Assembly (NCBI GenBank): GCA_017397565.1
Contig: JAFQIL010000037.1
Coordinates: 1 to 64,000 of the forward strand
Length of the DNA: 64,000 nucleotides
Direction: 5' to 3'
Source of the DNA: Oscillospiraceae bacterium
GTDB lineage: Bacteria > Bacillota > Clostridia > Oscillospirales > Oscillospiraceae
Shown: piece by piece, positions 8,872 through 15,907 of the stretch
How positions within the stretch are numbered: position 1 is the stretch's first letter
Layout: each line of letters begins with the position of its first letter
The notes under the pieces: model-generated
What the model was told of the DNA's origin: nothing
Databases searched by the model: none
What the model saw: only the letters and a program-made list of their open reading frames with translations
Made by a program: the position numbers and the translations under genes

Positions 8872-8940
8872 ATGGTAATGATTATTTTCCCAACGGAATT
8901 CTGCCAGGGGACACTGCGCTGCCGCAATGCCGCCATATAA
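8872..8940 (+). CDS. Possible 22-residue peptide between promoter and terminator
   Basis: ATG 8872 lies eight bases after a strong AAGGAGG and opens a frame of 22 codons (MVMIIFPTEF...CRNAAI) ending in TAA. A terminator starts 14 bp later. It could be a leader peptide, a small protein or the leftover 5' end of a deleted gene. There is no homology evidence. Confidence 0.3.
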   Translation: MVMIIFPTEFCQGTLRCRNAAI

Positions 8941-8954
8941 AGCGTTCAAAAAAT

Positions 8955-8998
8955 TGCGCACAGACCGATGCCCCAAAGGCCGGTCTGTGCGCATTTTT
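8955..8998 (+). terminator. Strong intrinsic terminator inside the island
   Basis: A perfect 13-bp inverted repeat (TGCGCACAGACCG at 8955-8967 and its complement at 8981-8993) with a 13-base loop, followed by TTTTT. It separates the short transcript at 8850-8940 from the toxin-tip remnant. Confidence 0.85.
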
Positions 8999-9004
8999 GC
9001 TTCC

Positions 9005-9496
9005 GCTTACTTTGGTAGCGGCGGCGGTGTTGGCTATGCTGGCGCTGCGGCTTACGGTGTAACATCGACAAGAAAAAGGGAAAAATCCAGCGAAGAAGCT
9101 GCCTTTGAAGATTTGGAATCTTATGGTGCAACCGTCTATATGGGGGCTCCTGTTATACAAGCGGATTTGGGTGGCAAAGGTGGTGGCCTGTCCTATTGAA
9201 TTATTATATTAGATGATGATTATGAATATAACGAAGATGGCATTAACGCGCTAAGACATGAATATGGTCATTGGATTCATTTCAACCGGATTGGTCCGGC
9301 TGATTATTTTACCAAGGTTGGAATTCCGTCGTTAATCGGTGCGGGTTTGTACTATCAAGATAATTCTATTCCATATGATAGTCTACCGTGGGAGTATGTA
9401 GCGAATATATACGGAAAAGTATACAATGCAGAATACACATCATGGGCTGATGTCTTGGGGAAAATATACTGGGCTTGGACTGTTATGTTAATTTAA
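9005..9496 (+). pseudogene. Broken C-terminal tip of a polymorphic toxin with an HEYGH metallopeptidase motif
   Basis: The frame has no start codon of its own and no Rhs core in front. It reads a Gly/Ala-rich linker (AYFGSGGGVGYAGAAAYG), then SYGATVYMGAPVIQADLGGK, and is broken by one in-frame TGA at 9197-9199. It continues in the same frame as DDDYEYNEDGINALRHEYGH...WAWTVMLI to TAA 9494. HEYGH is an HExxH zinc-metallopeptidase signature, typical of toxin tips. The lipoprotein gene 13 bp downstream is the likely cognate immunity. A near-identical copy of the tip lies at 13623-13896. Restoring one base would rejoin the frame, so inactivation looks recent. Confidence 0.65.
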
Positions 9497-9564
9497 AGGA
9501 GGGGTAATTATGAAAAAAGTTTTATTGCTATGCCTTTTCGTTATGTTGGTATTAACAGGCTGTA
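9223..9564 (+). repeat. 342-bp direct repeat, copy 1 (partner 13623-13964)
   Basis: It matches 13623-13964 at a constant offset of 4400 bp with five substitutions that I can count (9301, 9374, 9418, 9460, 9550). It spans the HEYGH toxin tip, the spacer with its ribosome site, and the lipoprotein signal peptide. Similarity stops abruptly just after the lipobox cysteine codon. Confidence 0.9.
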
Positions 9565-9962
9565 GAATTCCCGGCGAGCAATATGCTTTTTCACAAAATA
9601 TAGATCAAATTACCGCTGTAAACATTTGTAGCTATGATTACAAGAGCAAGTCGATGGTTCCACTCAAGGCGTTGAATAGTGATGAGTGGCAGGCACTGGT
9701 AAATGATGTAGTATCATTGGAGGTGCGACGGCACTTTGGAGATCATACACAAGATTATGGCGAGGTTGTTATTTATATTTCATATGAAAATAGTGAAGCA
9801 GAAGTGGTAGGTATTTGGAACGTGGCTACCATTGATAGTGAAGGCAACTGGCATATTGGTTTTCATTATTTTGAAGGAAAGCCCTTTTCCCAAATGCTTC
9901 TAAAGTATATCGATATTGAGCTTGTCCCAGAGCTTAATAAGTATCTAGAGTCTACGGCCTGA
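9510..9962 (+). CDS. Small lipoprotein, candidate immunity protein (family A, copy 1)
   Basis: A 150-aa protein with a lipoprotein signal peptide: MKKVLLLCLFVMLVLTGC, lipobox LTGC, predicted lipidated Cys18. The mature part has a pattern shared by four proteins in this island: an aromatic-rich start, DQI...V.I..YD, then HFGDHT..YG.VVIYISY, E-V-x-G-x-x-N and G.W..G..YF. It would sit outside the cytoplasmic membrane. It begins 13 bp after a metallopeptidase-type toxin tip and has a strong AAAGGAGGGG site. By the usual toxin-then-immunity order I infer that it neutralises that tip. No known family is recognised. Confidence 0.75.
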   Translation: MKKVLLLCLFVMLVLTGCRIPGEQYAFSQNIDQITAVNICSYDYKSKSMVPLKALNSDEWQALVNDVVSLEVRRHFGDHTQDYGEVVIYISYENSEAEVVGIWNVATIDSEGNWHIGFHYFEGKPFSQMLLKYIDIELVPELNKYLESTA

Positions 9963-9983
9963 ATGTAGCAATGGGTAGAGGCC

Positions 9984-10053
9984 GGTTCTCTGTCTTAACA
10001 AGAAAAATCGTTTAGCCTACACAATCAGGGCCGGATTTCCCGGCCCTGGCCAA
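9984..10053 (+). repeat. 70-bp intergenic repeat with hairpin, copy 1
   Basis: Identical by eye to 13454-13523, with a divergent relative at 14383-14458. It begins GGTTCTCTGTCTTAACAAG and ends in a perfect hairpin CAGGGCCGG-ATTT-CCGGCCCTG. Each copy lies just after an immunity-type gene and just before a toxin fragment, so it may mark recombination joints or act as a terminator. Confidence 0.85.
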
Positions 10054-10054
10054 G

Positions 10055-10180
10055 TTGTATGTTAAATTCATTTGGTTTTACAGACATTGGACAAGAGTGG
10101 ATGAGAAAATGTGGGGCGCATACTTTATTGCCACGCCTATTCACGCTACTGTCGATGTCTTTATCGAGTTGTATGAATAA
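10055..10180 (+). pseudogene. C-terminal remnant of a second toxin tip
   Basis: Directly after the 70-bp repeat one frame reads LYVKFIWFYRHWTRVDEKMW and GAYFIATPIHATVDVFIELY before TAA 10178-10180. It has no ribosome site or start codon and ends 14 bp before the next small membrane-protein gene. The layout copies that of the HEYGH tip, so I read it as the stub of a toxin tip whose body is gone. The family is unrecognised. Confidence 0.4.
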
Positions 10181-10194
10181 GAGGGGGAGATGTT

Positions 10195-10803
10195 ATGAAA
10201 AAGCTGCTGATTATCGTAAGCATTTGTGTTTCCATCAGTGCAGTTATTATCGCGCTCTTTTGTGGCCGTATGATGCCGGTCAAGCAGTATGCGACTTCTG
10301 ACATTAATGATTATGGTTGCTATATTGGAACCAAGGATAACGAGTTCACCTCGGAATACATAGGCGCATTCTTTCCGGAGACCATCGAGGATACATTTAC
10401 GGATATTACTTACTCATACAGGGCGCAAAATTATGCAAATTATGCATTTGAGGCCTATTTAGAATTCGTAATTGAGGACGAAAAGGCTTTTGCGGAATTT
10501 ATTAGTGCAAAAACTGCTGGATTAGAACATAAAACATTTGCCTATGACTCTGATTTCGTGGAATACACGCTGGACGATACTTTGGAGATATCCGTTTCAG
10601 ATAGTGAAGATAACGGAACCGGGAAAATAGCAATTCATTATGCCAGAATCGGTAAGATTTTGTGCAATACGAAAGAGCATAGAATTATTTTTGTAGCTAT
10701 GGCTATGCGGGACGCATGGGACGCGTATAGCGATTACTTCTGTTGCTACTTTGATCGATTTAATATTGTCCCAACAAACTATGAAGGTGTGACAATTCGA
10801 TAA
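10195..10803 (+). CDS. Membrane-anchored small protein (family B, copy 1), candidate immunity
   Basis: 202 aa with one N-terminal membrane anchor (LLIIVSICVSISAVIIALF) and an outside-facing domain of about 170 residues. It pairs with the protein at 12798. Shared motifs are KQYATSDINDYG, SYRAQNYANYAFEAYLEFVI, FVEYTLDD, ARIGKILC and YFDRFNI...DYEG/NYEGVTIR. Ribosome site GAGGGGGAGA before ATG 10195. It lies 14 bp after a toxin-tip stub. No known domain is recognised; an immunity role is inferred from position. Confidence 0.65.
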   Translation: MKKLLIIVSICVSISAVIIALFCGRMMPVKQYATSDINDYGCYIGTKDNEFTSEYIGAFFPETIEDTFTDITYSYRAQNYANYAFEAYLEFVIEDEKAFAEFISAKTAGLEHKTFAYDSDFVEYTLDDTLEISVSDSEDNGTGKIAIHYARIGKILCNTKEHRIIFVAMAMRDAWDAYSDYFCCYFDRFNIVPTNYEGVTIR

Positions 10804-10863
10804 GTAATGGATGGTTTACTGTCTTGCACATTTACACCACCTTAATACGAAAGGAGAGAAACG

Positions 10864-11313
10864 ATGTCAATGAAAAAGCATGTTATTCTTGTTGTTGCAA
10901 TTCTTGTATTTCTCTTTTCTGGATGTACAAGCAGATATCCATATTCCTTAGCACAAGATATAGATAATATTGCGCAGGTCGAGATTCGTGAATATGATTG
11001 GGAGACACGTACCACAACACCGCTGTGTGTGTTAGACGAAGAAACGGCTATATCTTTGTTGACAGAAATTTGCGGATTGCCGTGCAAAAAACATTTTGGT
11101 GATCATACAACAAGTTATGGCGCAGTGGTTGTTTATATTTCTTATCTGGATGGGACCGCGGAGGTGATCGGCGCAAGTAATGTTGCACAGGTGAATAAAG
11201 AAGGAGTTTGGAGTATTGGGATAAAGTATTTTGATCGAAAAGAGTTTTATACAACGTTAATGAAATATGTTGATGCTGATATATTGCCGGATCTTAGCAA
11301 ATATTTTTACTGA
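10864..11313 (+). CDS. Small lipoprotein, candidate immunity protein (family A, copy 2)
   Basis: 149 aa. The signal peptide MKKHVILVVAILVFLFSGC has lipobox FSGC. The mature region follows the family A pattern closely: IDNIAQVEIREYD, then HFGDHTTSYGAVVVYISYLD, AEVIGASNVAQVNKEGVW and a C-terminal LMKYVDADILPDLSKYF. AAAGGAGAGAAACG precedes ATG 10864. No toxin remnant is visible immediately upstream, so it is an orphan copy following the family B gene. Confidence 0.7.
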   Translation: MSMKKHVILVVAILVFLFSGCTSRYPYSLAQDIDNIAQVEIREYDWETRTTTPLCVLDEETAISLLTEICGLPCKKHFGDHTTSYGAVVVYISYLDGTAEVIGASNVAQVNKEGVWSIGIKYFDRKEFYTTLMKYVDADILPDLSKYFY

Positions 11314-11342
11314 TAGCAATTGCGAAAGGGGAGGGAAAACAG

Positions 11343-11744
11343 ATGAGGACACGAAAAGTGATAGATATCTGCATGATTTGTATAGGATGTATTTTTACAC
11401 TCTTTGCGTTGTTCGTGTTCTTTTTCACGGGCGGCTCGGATTATACGATATATCCCCGCGAGAAGGCATCGTTATGGGTATGTGAAGATCCGTATTTTAC
11501 GATCGATTATACAGGAGAAAAGTCGGAATGCTATTTCATGTGGGAAGACAAAAAATATGAGGTTTTTGTTGGAATAAAATCAGACACATTCACGGCATAT
11601 CTTCCATCAGATGATGATGTGTTGAATGAGGTTCTGCTCCATGGAACTTGGAAATATAAAGGGGAAAATATGGTTGTGAAAATTAAAACGGATAATATAT
11701 TTGATGGAGTGTATAAAGAATTAGTTTTCGTTCCGCAGAATTAG
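11343..11744 (+). CDS. Single-pass membrane protein of unknown function
   Basis: 133 aa with one hydrophobic segment near residues 9-30 (ICMICIGCIFTLFALFVFFF) and a beta-rich outer domain (YFTIDYTGEKSECYFMWEDK, GTWKYKGENMVVKI) that resembles a small lipocalin-like or DUF beta-barrel, though I cannot name it. GGGGAGGG lies upstream. It sits in line with the lipoproteins and may be another immunity or accessory envelope protein. Confidence 0.6.
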   Translation: MRTRKVIDICMICIGCIFTLFALFVFFFTGGSDYTIYPREKASLWVCEDPYFTIDYTGEKSECYFMWEDKKYEVFVGIKSDTFTAYLPSDDDVLNEVLLHGTWKYKGENMVVKIKTDNIFDGVYKELVFVPQN

Positions 11745-11781
11745 GGGAAGCCTATAGCGCAGCATTTTAGGAGGGCGACAT

Positions 11782-12210
11782 ATGTTTGTGAAAAAAGCTG
11801 TTCGTTATTACTATATTGTCACTTTGCTTTCTCTCTTGCTATGGATACCATTTCCTGAGCTGTCATATATATTCCGTATAAACTCTCCAATATTTGCTTT
11901 TCTGTTTGGAGTTGGAAGCGAAAGTGCTTTAATTTTATTAGCTGCGTTCATATGGATATTGATATTCTTTGGTTTATTTATTACAGGAATAGTACTGGCA
12001 GAGAAATGCAATATTTATTTTCCGTTTGTTATTATTTGCGGTGTTGATTTACTGATATCATTTTTTATTTTACTGTTCAGACCACATGCTACCTATATTG
12101 AATGGCCGATGTTTGTAGGCTTATTGTTCCACTGCTTGCATTATGCAGCTGTTCTTGTTCGTTTCAGAAAAGAACGGCTTGCCGCCAGGACAAAAGGAAA
12201 TAGCACATGA
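11782..12210 (+). CDS. Four-helix integral membrane protein, unknown function
   Basis: 142 aa with about four hydrophobic segments (YYYIVTLLSLLLWIPF, SALILLAAFIWILIFFGLFI, FVIICGVDLLISFFILLF, MFVGLLFHCLHYAAVLV) and a basic C-terminal tail. TAGGAGGGCG precedes ATG 11782. Gene spacing (37 bp) suggests co-transcription with its neighbours. Small multi-pass proteins are frequent as immunity factors against membrane-acting toxins, but nothing here proves that. Confidence 0.6.
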   Translation: MFVKKAVRYYYIVTLLSLLLWIPFPELSYIFRINSPIFAFLFGVGSESALILLAAFIWILIFFGLFITGIVLAEKCNIYFPFVIICGVDLLISFFILLFRPHATYIEWPMFVGLLFHCLHYAAVLVRFRKERLAARTKGNST

Positions 12211-12243
12211 TGACCCTTGGCGCAGGATAGGGAGGAGTTGCTT

Positions 12244-12693
12244 ATGAAAAAGATTGGATATGCTATAGTAATTGCCGTGGTTGTGCTAATGTTACTAAGC
12301 GGTTGCGAAAACGAAAGTTTTACCCATGAATTCCGCCAAGATCAAGCCAATATCAAACAGGTGGAAATTTGTTCATACGAACATGTTGGCAGAGTGTTAA
12401 CACCAATTGTCAAACTATCAAATGATGATATCAATGCTTTACTGAATGATATTAGAGCACTTGATTGTCATGAAGTCTCTTTTCCGTTAGATACTCCGCG
12501 TACATATGGAGATGTGGTAATTTGTATAACCTACTATGATGGGGAAACGGAAGTTATCGGAATTACAAATATCGGCTATATTTCTCCAGACGGGAAATGG
12601 CATCTCACCAAGGAATATTTCGATATTGAGGATATTCGTGGTGTAATCAATAAATATCTAGATCCTGAAATATTATCCGAAATAAGTGACTAG
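12244..12693 (+). CDS. Small lipoprotein, candidate immunity protein (family A, copy 3)
   Basis: 149 aa from ATG 12244, which follows GGGAGGAG; an upstream in-frame ATG at 12217 lacks a ribosome site. Signal peptide with lipobox LLSGC. The mature part keeps the family A order (EFRQDQANIKQVEICSYE, RTYGDVVICITYYDG, TEVIGITNIGYISPDGKW, INKYLDPEILSEI) but lacks the HFGDHT segment. It lies in the same run of plus-strand genes; no toxin fragment is next to it. Confidence 0.7.
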   Translation: MKKIGYAIVIAVVVLMLLSGCENESFTHEFRQDQANIKQVEICSYEHVGRVLTPIVKLSNDDINALLNDIRALDCHEVSFPLDTPRTYGDVVICITYYDGETEVIGITNIGYISPDGKWHLTKEYFDIEDIRGVINKYLDPEILSEISD

Positions 12694-12730
12694 CACAGGG
12701 GACGGTTTGCGTGAACCCTAACAAAAAGTA
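12691..12730 (+). repeat. 40-bp repeat, copy 1 (partner 15734-15773), inside an inverted repeat
   Basis: It begins TAGCACAGGGGACGGTTT and matches 15734-15773 with two differences. It is also the left arm of an imperfect inverted repeat: ACAGGGGACGGTT (12695-12707) against AACCATCCCCTGT (12753-12765). The right arm contains the complement of GGTTCTCTGTC, the start of the 70-bp repeat, so the elements are related. Confidence 0.75.
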
Positions 12731-12797
12731 AGAGGCTAAAAAGAAGACAGAGAACCATCCCCTGTCTTTACGTCTTTATACACAGGAGGGAACTGTT

Positions 12798-13415
12798 GTG
12801 AAAAAAACTTTGCTTATTATTTTGATATGTATTTCCTCAGTTCTTTTATTTTTCGGGATATTAACTTGGTCTGTTATTCCCAAACAATATACCACCAACG
12901 ATATTGAAGAATACGGAAAATTTACGGGTAATTACGATAATGATTTTCCGCGTGAGTTTACCACTTCCTTTTTTCCAGAACAAATCGAAACCTTCTTTTC
13001 TGAGGTAACTTATTCCTATCGAGCACAGAAAAATGATACATATGCTTTTGAGGTATATTTAGAATTTGTAATTGAAGATACAGAAGTTTTTGAAAATTTT
13101 GTGAAAGAAACAACAGAGGGGTTGGCGAGTAAACCATTTTTCTATGATTCTTCTTTCGTGGAATACACCGTGGCGGATGTTTTTGAAGGGACCATCTGGC
13201 ACGAAGAATCGGGTGTGAGTACCTATGTTTCTATTAGCTACGCAAAAATCGGAAAGATTCTTTGTTTAAAGGAAGAACAACGGATTGCTTTTGTCGCATT
13301 GGGTGTGTATGATGGGGGAATGGCAAGATCGGATTTTTTGACTGTTTATTTCGATAGATTTGGAATCGATGCTAAAGACTACGAAGGAGCAACAATAAGG
13401 ATACATAACAAATAG
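12798..13415 (+). CDS. Membrane-anchored small protein (family B, copy 2), candidate immunity
   Basis: 205 aa from GTG 12798 (ACAGGAGGGAACTGTT upstream). An N-terminal anchor (LLIILICISSVLLFFGIL) is followed by an outer domain clearly related to the protein at 10195: KQYTTNDIEEYGKF, SYRAQKNDTYAFEVYLEFVI, FVEYTVADVF, SYAKIGKILC, YFDRFGIDAKDYEGATIR. The two copies have diverged well beyond the near-identity of the toxin-tip repeat, as expected for immunity paralogs with different partners. Confidence 0.65.
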   Translation: MKKTLLIILICISSVLLFFGILTWSVIPKQYTTNDIEEYGKFTGNYDNDFPREFTTSFFPEQIETFFSEVTYSYRAQKNDTYAFEVYLEFVIEDTEVFENFVKETTEGLASKPFFYDSSFVEYTVADVFEGTIWHEESGVSTYVSISYAKIGKILCLKEEQRIAFVALGVYDGGMARSDFLTVYFDRFGIDAKDYEGATIRIHNK

Positions 13416-13453
13416 GACATAGCACAAATAGGATACATAGGACAGTGGGCATC

Positions 13454-13523
13454 GGTTCTCTGTCTTAACAAGAAAAATCGTTTAGCCTACACAATCAGGG
13501 CCGGATTTCCCGGCCCTGGCCAA
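13454..13523 (+). repeat. 70-bp intergenic repeat with hairpin, copy 2
   Basis: Base-for-base the same as 9984-10053 on reading, including the CAGGGCCGG/CCGGCCCTG hairpin. It follows the family B gene and precedes another Rhs/toxin fragment. Confidence 0.85.
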
Positions 13524-13548
13524 AAAGATTTGACATTCCGCGTACTGA

Positions 13549-13896
13549 CGCTATACTTATGACTCCCTGGGTCGGCAGATCGCCGGCATGATCTTCGACA
13601 TCATTTTACAGCCCCCAGCTACTGAATATAACGAAGATGGCATTAACGCGCTAAGACATGAATATGGTCATTGGATTCATTTCAACCGGATTGGTCCGGC
13701 GGATTATTTTACCAAGGTTGGAATTCCGTCGTTAATCGGTGCGGGTTTGTACTATCAAGATAATTCTATTCCAAATGATAGTCTACCGTGGGAGTATGTA
13801 GCGAATATATACGGAAATGTATACAATGCAGAATACACATCATGGGCTGATGTCTTGGGAAAAATATACTGGGCTTGGACTGTTATGTTAATTTAA
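13549..13896 (+). pseudogene. Rhs YD-repeat scrap joined to a second HEYGH toxin tip
   Basis: The frame opens after TGA 13546 with RYTYDSLGRQIAG, a typical Rhs/WapA YD-repeat, runs through MIFDIILQPPAT and then joins EYNEDGINALRHEYGH, the same tip as at 9223. Unlike copy 1, the tip here is uninterrupted to TAA 13894. There is no convincing ribosome site; an internal ATG at 13588 could begin a 102-residue product. I read it as a shuffled 3' cassette, not a working secreted toxin. The lipoprotein follows 13 bp later. Confidence 0.6.
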
Positions 13897-13964
13897 AGGA
13901 GGGGTAATTATGAAAAAAGTTTTATTGCTATGCCTTTTCGTTATGTTGGCATTAACAGGCTGTA
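13623..13964 (+). repeat. 342-bp direct repeat, copy 2 (partner 9223-9564)
   Basis: Partner of 9223-9564. Sequence before 13623 differs completely between copies, and after 13964 the two lipoprotein genes diverge, which places both breakpoints precisely. Confidence 0.9.
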
Positions 13965-14368
13965 TGTTTTACAAAGAAGAATCATACACATTCCGCCAAA
14001 GTTTTGATCAAATTACTTCCATCGAGATTTTAAAAAGGGGTGAGTTTGTCGAAAATACGACGATGGCCAATAGGCCAATGAGTATAATGAAGACCCTTGA
14101 TGAAACGGAATACCAAGATATGATTGATGCAATTTCGTCAGCGGACGGTGGACGCAACGGACTTATTTCCACAACAACATGCGGTAGTCACATTATTCGT
14201 ATTACCTACAAAGACGGGGAAGTAGAAATGTTGGGTTGCTATAACAACGGATATGTTTCTGTGGATGGAACTTGGCGTCCGGATTGTTATACATTTGATA
14301 AAGAAGAGTTTTATGCCATTATTTCTTGTTTTTTAGGAGAAGAAATTAAAGAGCCTACTTTAGGCTAA
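13910..14368 (+). CDS. Small lipoprotein, candidate immunity protein (family A, copy 4)
   Basis: 152 aa. The signal peptide is the same as in the lipoprotein at 9510 apart from one residue (MLALTGC against MLVLTGC), because it lies inside the 342-bp repeat. From the residue after Cys18 the sequence is different (MFYKEESYTFRQSFDQITSIEI). The mature domain is a distant family A member with IRITYKDGEVEMLGCYNNG and VDGTWRPDCYTFDKEEFY. It is a hybrid gene: one signal, another mature domain. It follows an intact HEYGH tip. Confidence 0.75.
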   Translation: MKKVLLLCLFVMLALTGCMFYKEESYTFRQSFDQITSIEILKRGEFVENTTMANRPMSIMKTLDETEYQDMIDAISSADGGRNGLISTTTCGSHIIRITYKDGEVEMLGCYNNGYVSVDGTWRPDCYTFDKEEFYAIISCFLGEEIKEPTLG

Positions 14369-14382
14369 GCTGCACAAGGGAC

Positions 14383-14458
14383 GGTTCTGTGTGCTAGGTA
14401 TTGACGAGCGAATAGTTTACCCATTCACAACCAGGGCCGGAGGCTTCCGGCCCTGACC
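14383..14458 (+). repeat. Divergent relative of the 70-bp repeat
   Basis: Starts GGTTCTGTGTGCT, keeps TAGTTTACC and an ACA-A spacer, and ends in the hairpin CAGGGCCGG-AGGCTT-CCGGCCCTG. The order of parts matches the two identical copies. It again stands between a lipoprotein gene and an Rhs fragment. Confidence 0.65.
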
Positions 14459-14472
14459 GAAAAGGTTATTAG

Positions 14473-14892
14473 GCAAGCTACGAGTACGATCCTTACGGCA
14501 AGGTGATCTCCGCAACCGGATGGTTGGCAGACATTAACCCGCTCCGCTACCGCGGCTACTACTACGACCAGGAAACCGGTCTCTACCACCTTTGGTCCCG
14601 CTATTACGATCCCCAGACGGGCAGATTTATCAGCCCGGACAGCTATGCATCCACCGGCCAGGGCATCCTGGGCTACAATATGTTTGCCTACTGCCATAAT
14701 AACCCGGCAAATTATTTTGACCCCAGTGTCAACGCAGCAGTTGTAGTTTGCCATGTGGATGAAAGCATACCCTTTGGGGGTGGCCTGGGCTTTTTAGGCA
14801 TTGGCGGTGGAGGCGGTGTTGGTGTGTTAGTGGCCGGAATATTTGATGGCGGTTCAACTAATCGTGGGCTACAACTCGGGCTTGTACGGTGA
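14473..14892 (+). pseudogene. 5'-truncated Rhs repeat-associated core domain with short tail
   Basis: After TAG 14470 the frame reads SYEYDPYGKVISATG, LRYRGYYYDQETGLYHLWSR, RYYDPQTGRFISPDSY and NMFAYCHNNPANYFDPS, the textbook Rhs-associated core that precedes the variable toxin tip. A Gly-rich stretch (GGGLGFLGIGGGGGVGVLVA) and a short end LQLGLVR follow. The thousands of upstream residues of a real Rhs/WapA protein are absent, so this is a remnant. GTG 14503 could start a 129-residue product, but no ribosome site supports it. The next gene starts 10 bp later. Confidence 0.8.
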
Positions 14893-14902
14893 GGAGGTCG
14901 TT

Positions 14903-15715
14903 ATGTTTCAAAGAACAGAGCTATTTAAACATATGCAAAGATATACGAGTGAAGTGTTTGCAGAGCGTTTGCGGCGGGAAGGCTTTTTTAGTTATAAAGG
15001 GCAGGATGTGCATTGGTATCGGCTTGTGAATAAGGAGGTAATTCAGACTGTCTATTTTGTGGCATTTCACGCAGCACCATGCACTTTTGCAGAAATAAGA
15101 TACGGATGTCATCCGCTTTTTATTCCAGCAGTCTTCCAAAAGAGTCCACTTATGAGCGGATTGCCGGACAATGTGCAAACAAGCAACCTTATTCCGGAAA
15201 TAATTTCGAGCAGCGCACCGAACGGTGTGGAAAGATTACTTTTGTATAGTTTGTATAATAACAGACCATACCATGCTACGGATGCGTTAATCATGTGCTC
15301 ACCAGAGCAAAATAATGGCTTGGATGTTTTGGACAAGCTTTTATCGGTATTAAGCAGGACAACTACATCGCGTGCATGTTATGAATTGCACAAGGAGCTT
15401 CGTCAGAGACTTTCCTTCCCGAATTTTAGTGTAAAGTCAACTTACTTTGTGGAAGAAGCACTATATTGGAAAGATACGGAAATGTATTCCTATTGCAGAG
15501 AATTTGTAAAGAAGGAAGCGCAGTGTCTGGAAAACGCTATAAAAAAAGGGGTATCTATACCCCAAATATATAAACAAAGTTGGGAGCACGGCAAGGTTCT
15601 GAATCAGGTGTTTGAAGATGGCGACTTTGAGGAATATCTGAGCACATTTCAAGCTCGAGCACACCAAAACCTGCGCTTGCTGGAGAGGAATACTGGCATT
15701 CGAAGGGGGATCTAA
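14903..15715 (+). CDS. Cytoplasmic protein after an Rhs core, candidate immunity protein
   Basis: 270 aa from ATG 14903 with GAGGAGG five bases upstream; no signal peptide or membrane segment. The N-terminal half (LRREGFFSYKGQDVHWYRLV, IQTVYFVAFHA) has the feel of DUF4304-like immunity proteins, where a GF-K-G...WYR pattern precedes a beta strand. The C-terminal half is helical (EEALYWKDTEMYSYCREFVK). Its place directly after an Rhs core fits an immunity role, and unlike the other island genes it would act inside the cell. The family call is tentative. Confidence 0.55.
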   Translation: MFQRTELFKHMQRYTSEVFAERLRREGFFSYKGQDVHWYRLVNKEVIQTVYFVAFHAAPCTFAEIRYGCHPLFIPAVFQKSPLMSGLPDNVQTSNLIPEIISSSAPNGVERLLLYSLYNNRPYHATDALIMCSPEQNNGLDVLDKLLSVLSRTTTSRACYELHKELRQRLSFPNFSVKSTYFVEEALYWKDTEMYSYCREFVKKEAQCLENAIKKGVSIPQIYKQSWEHGKVLNQVFEDGDFEEYLSTFQARAHQNLRLLERNTGIRRGI

Positions 15716-15733
15716 CCGTTCTTAGCGAAAATA

Positions 15734-15773
15734 TAGCACAGGGGACGGTTTGTGTGAACCCTAACGAAAAGTA
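15734..15773 (+). repeat. 40-bp repeat, copy 2 (partner 12691-12730)
   Basis: Matches 12691-12730 with two substitutions. It closes the island on the right. A CCCGTTCCCTG arm near 15800 is roughly complementary to its CAGGGGACGG. Confidence 0.75.
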
Positions 15774-15820
15774 GGACAGAAAATTGCGCAAAACAAACAC
15801 CCGTTCCCTGCAACACTTTC

Positions 15821-15843
15821 GTAGGGGACGGGTTTCCCGTCCC
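15821..15843. repeat. Palindromic repeat GTAGGGGACGGGTTTCCCGT
   Basis: Contains the same GGGACGGG-TTT-CCCGTCCC hairpin as 8743-8761, so copies of this element flank the island on both sides. Confidence 0.75.
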
Positions 15844-15869
15844 AAGGCGGCAGAATTACAGACAAAGAA

Positions 15870-15897
15870 AAGGAGCTGACCGAAAGGTCAGCTCCTT
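15870..15897 (-). terminator. Terminator of the leucine dehydrogenase-like gene
   Basis: Perfect 12-bp stem AAGGAGCTGACC / GGTCAGCTCCTT with a GAAA loop. On the minus strand it lies just after the stop codon and is followed by a short T-rich stretch. Confidence 0.8.
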
Positions 15898-15907
15898 AAA
15901 TCGTATC

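Noticed and set aside
9197..9199. TGA read as a sense codon (recoding or selenocysteine) in the toxin tip
   Set aside because: Other genes here end in TGA, no SECIS-like hairpin follows directly, and the paralogous tip region gives no Cys or Sec at a catalytic position.
10059..10301. 80-residue frame overlapping the second toxin stub and the family B gene
   Set aside because: No ribosome site, and it overlaps a better-supported gene in another frame.
9984..14458. Repeats considered as a CRISPR array
   Set aside because: Only two identical copies plus one divergent one, kilobases apart, separated by genes.
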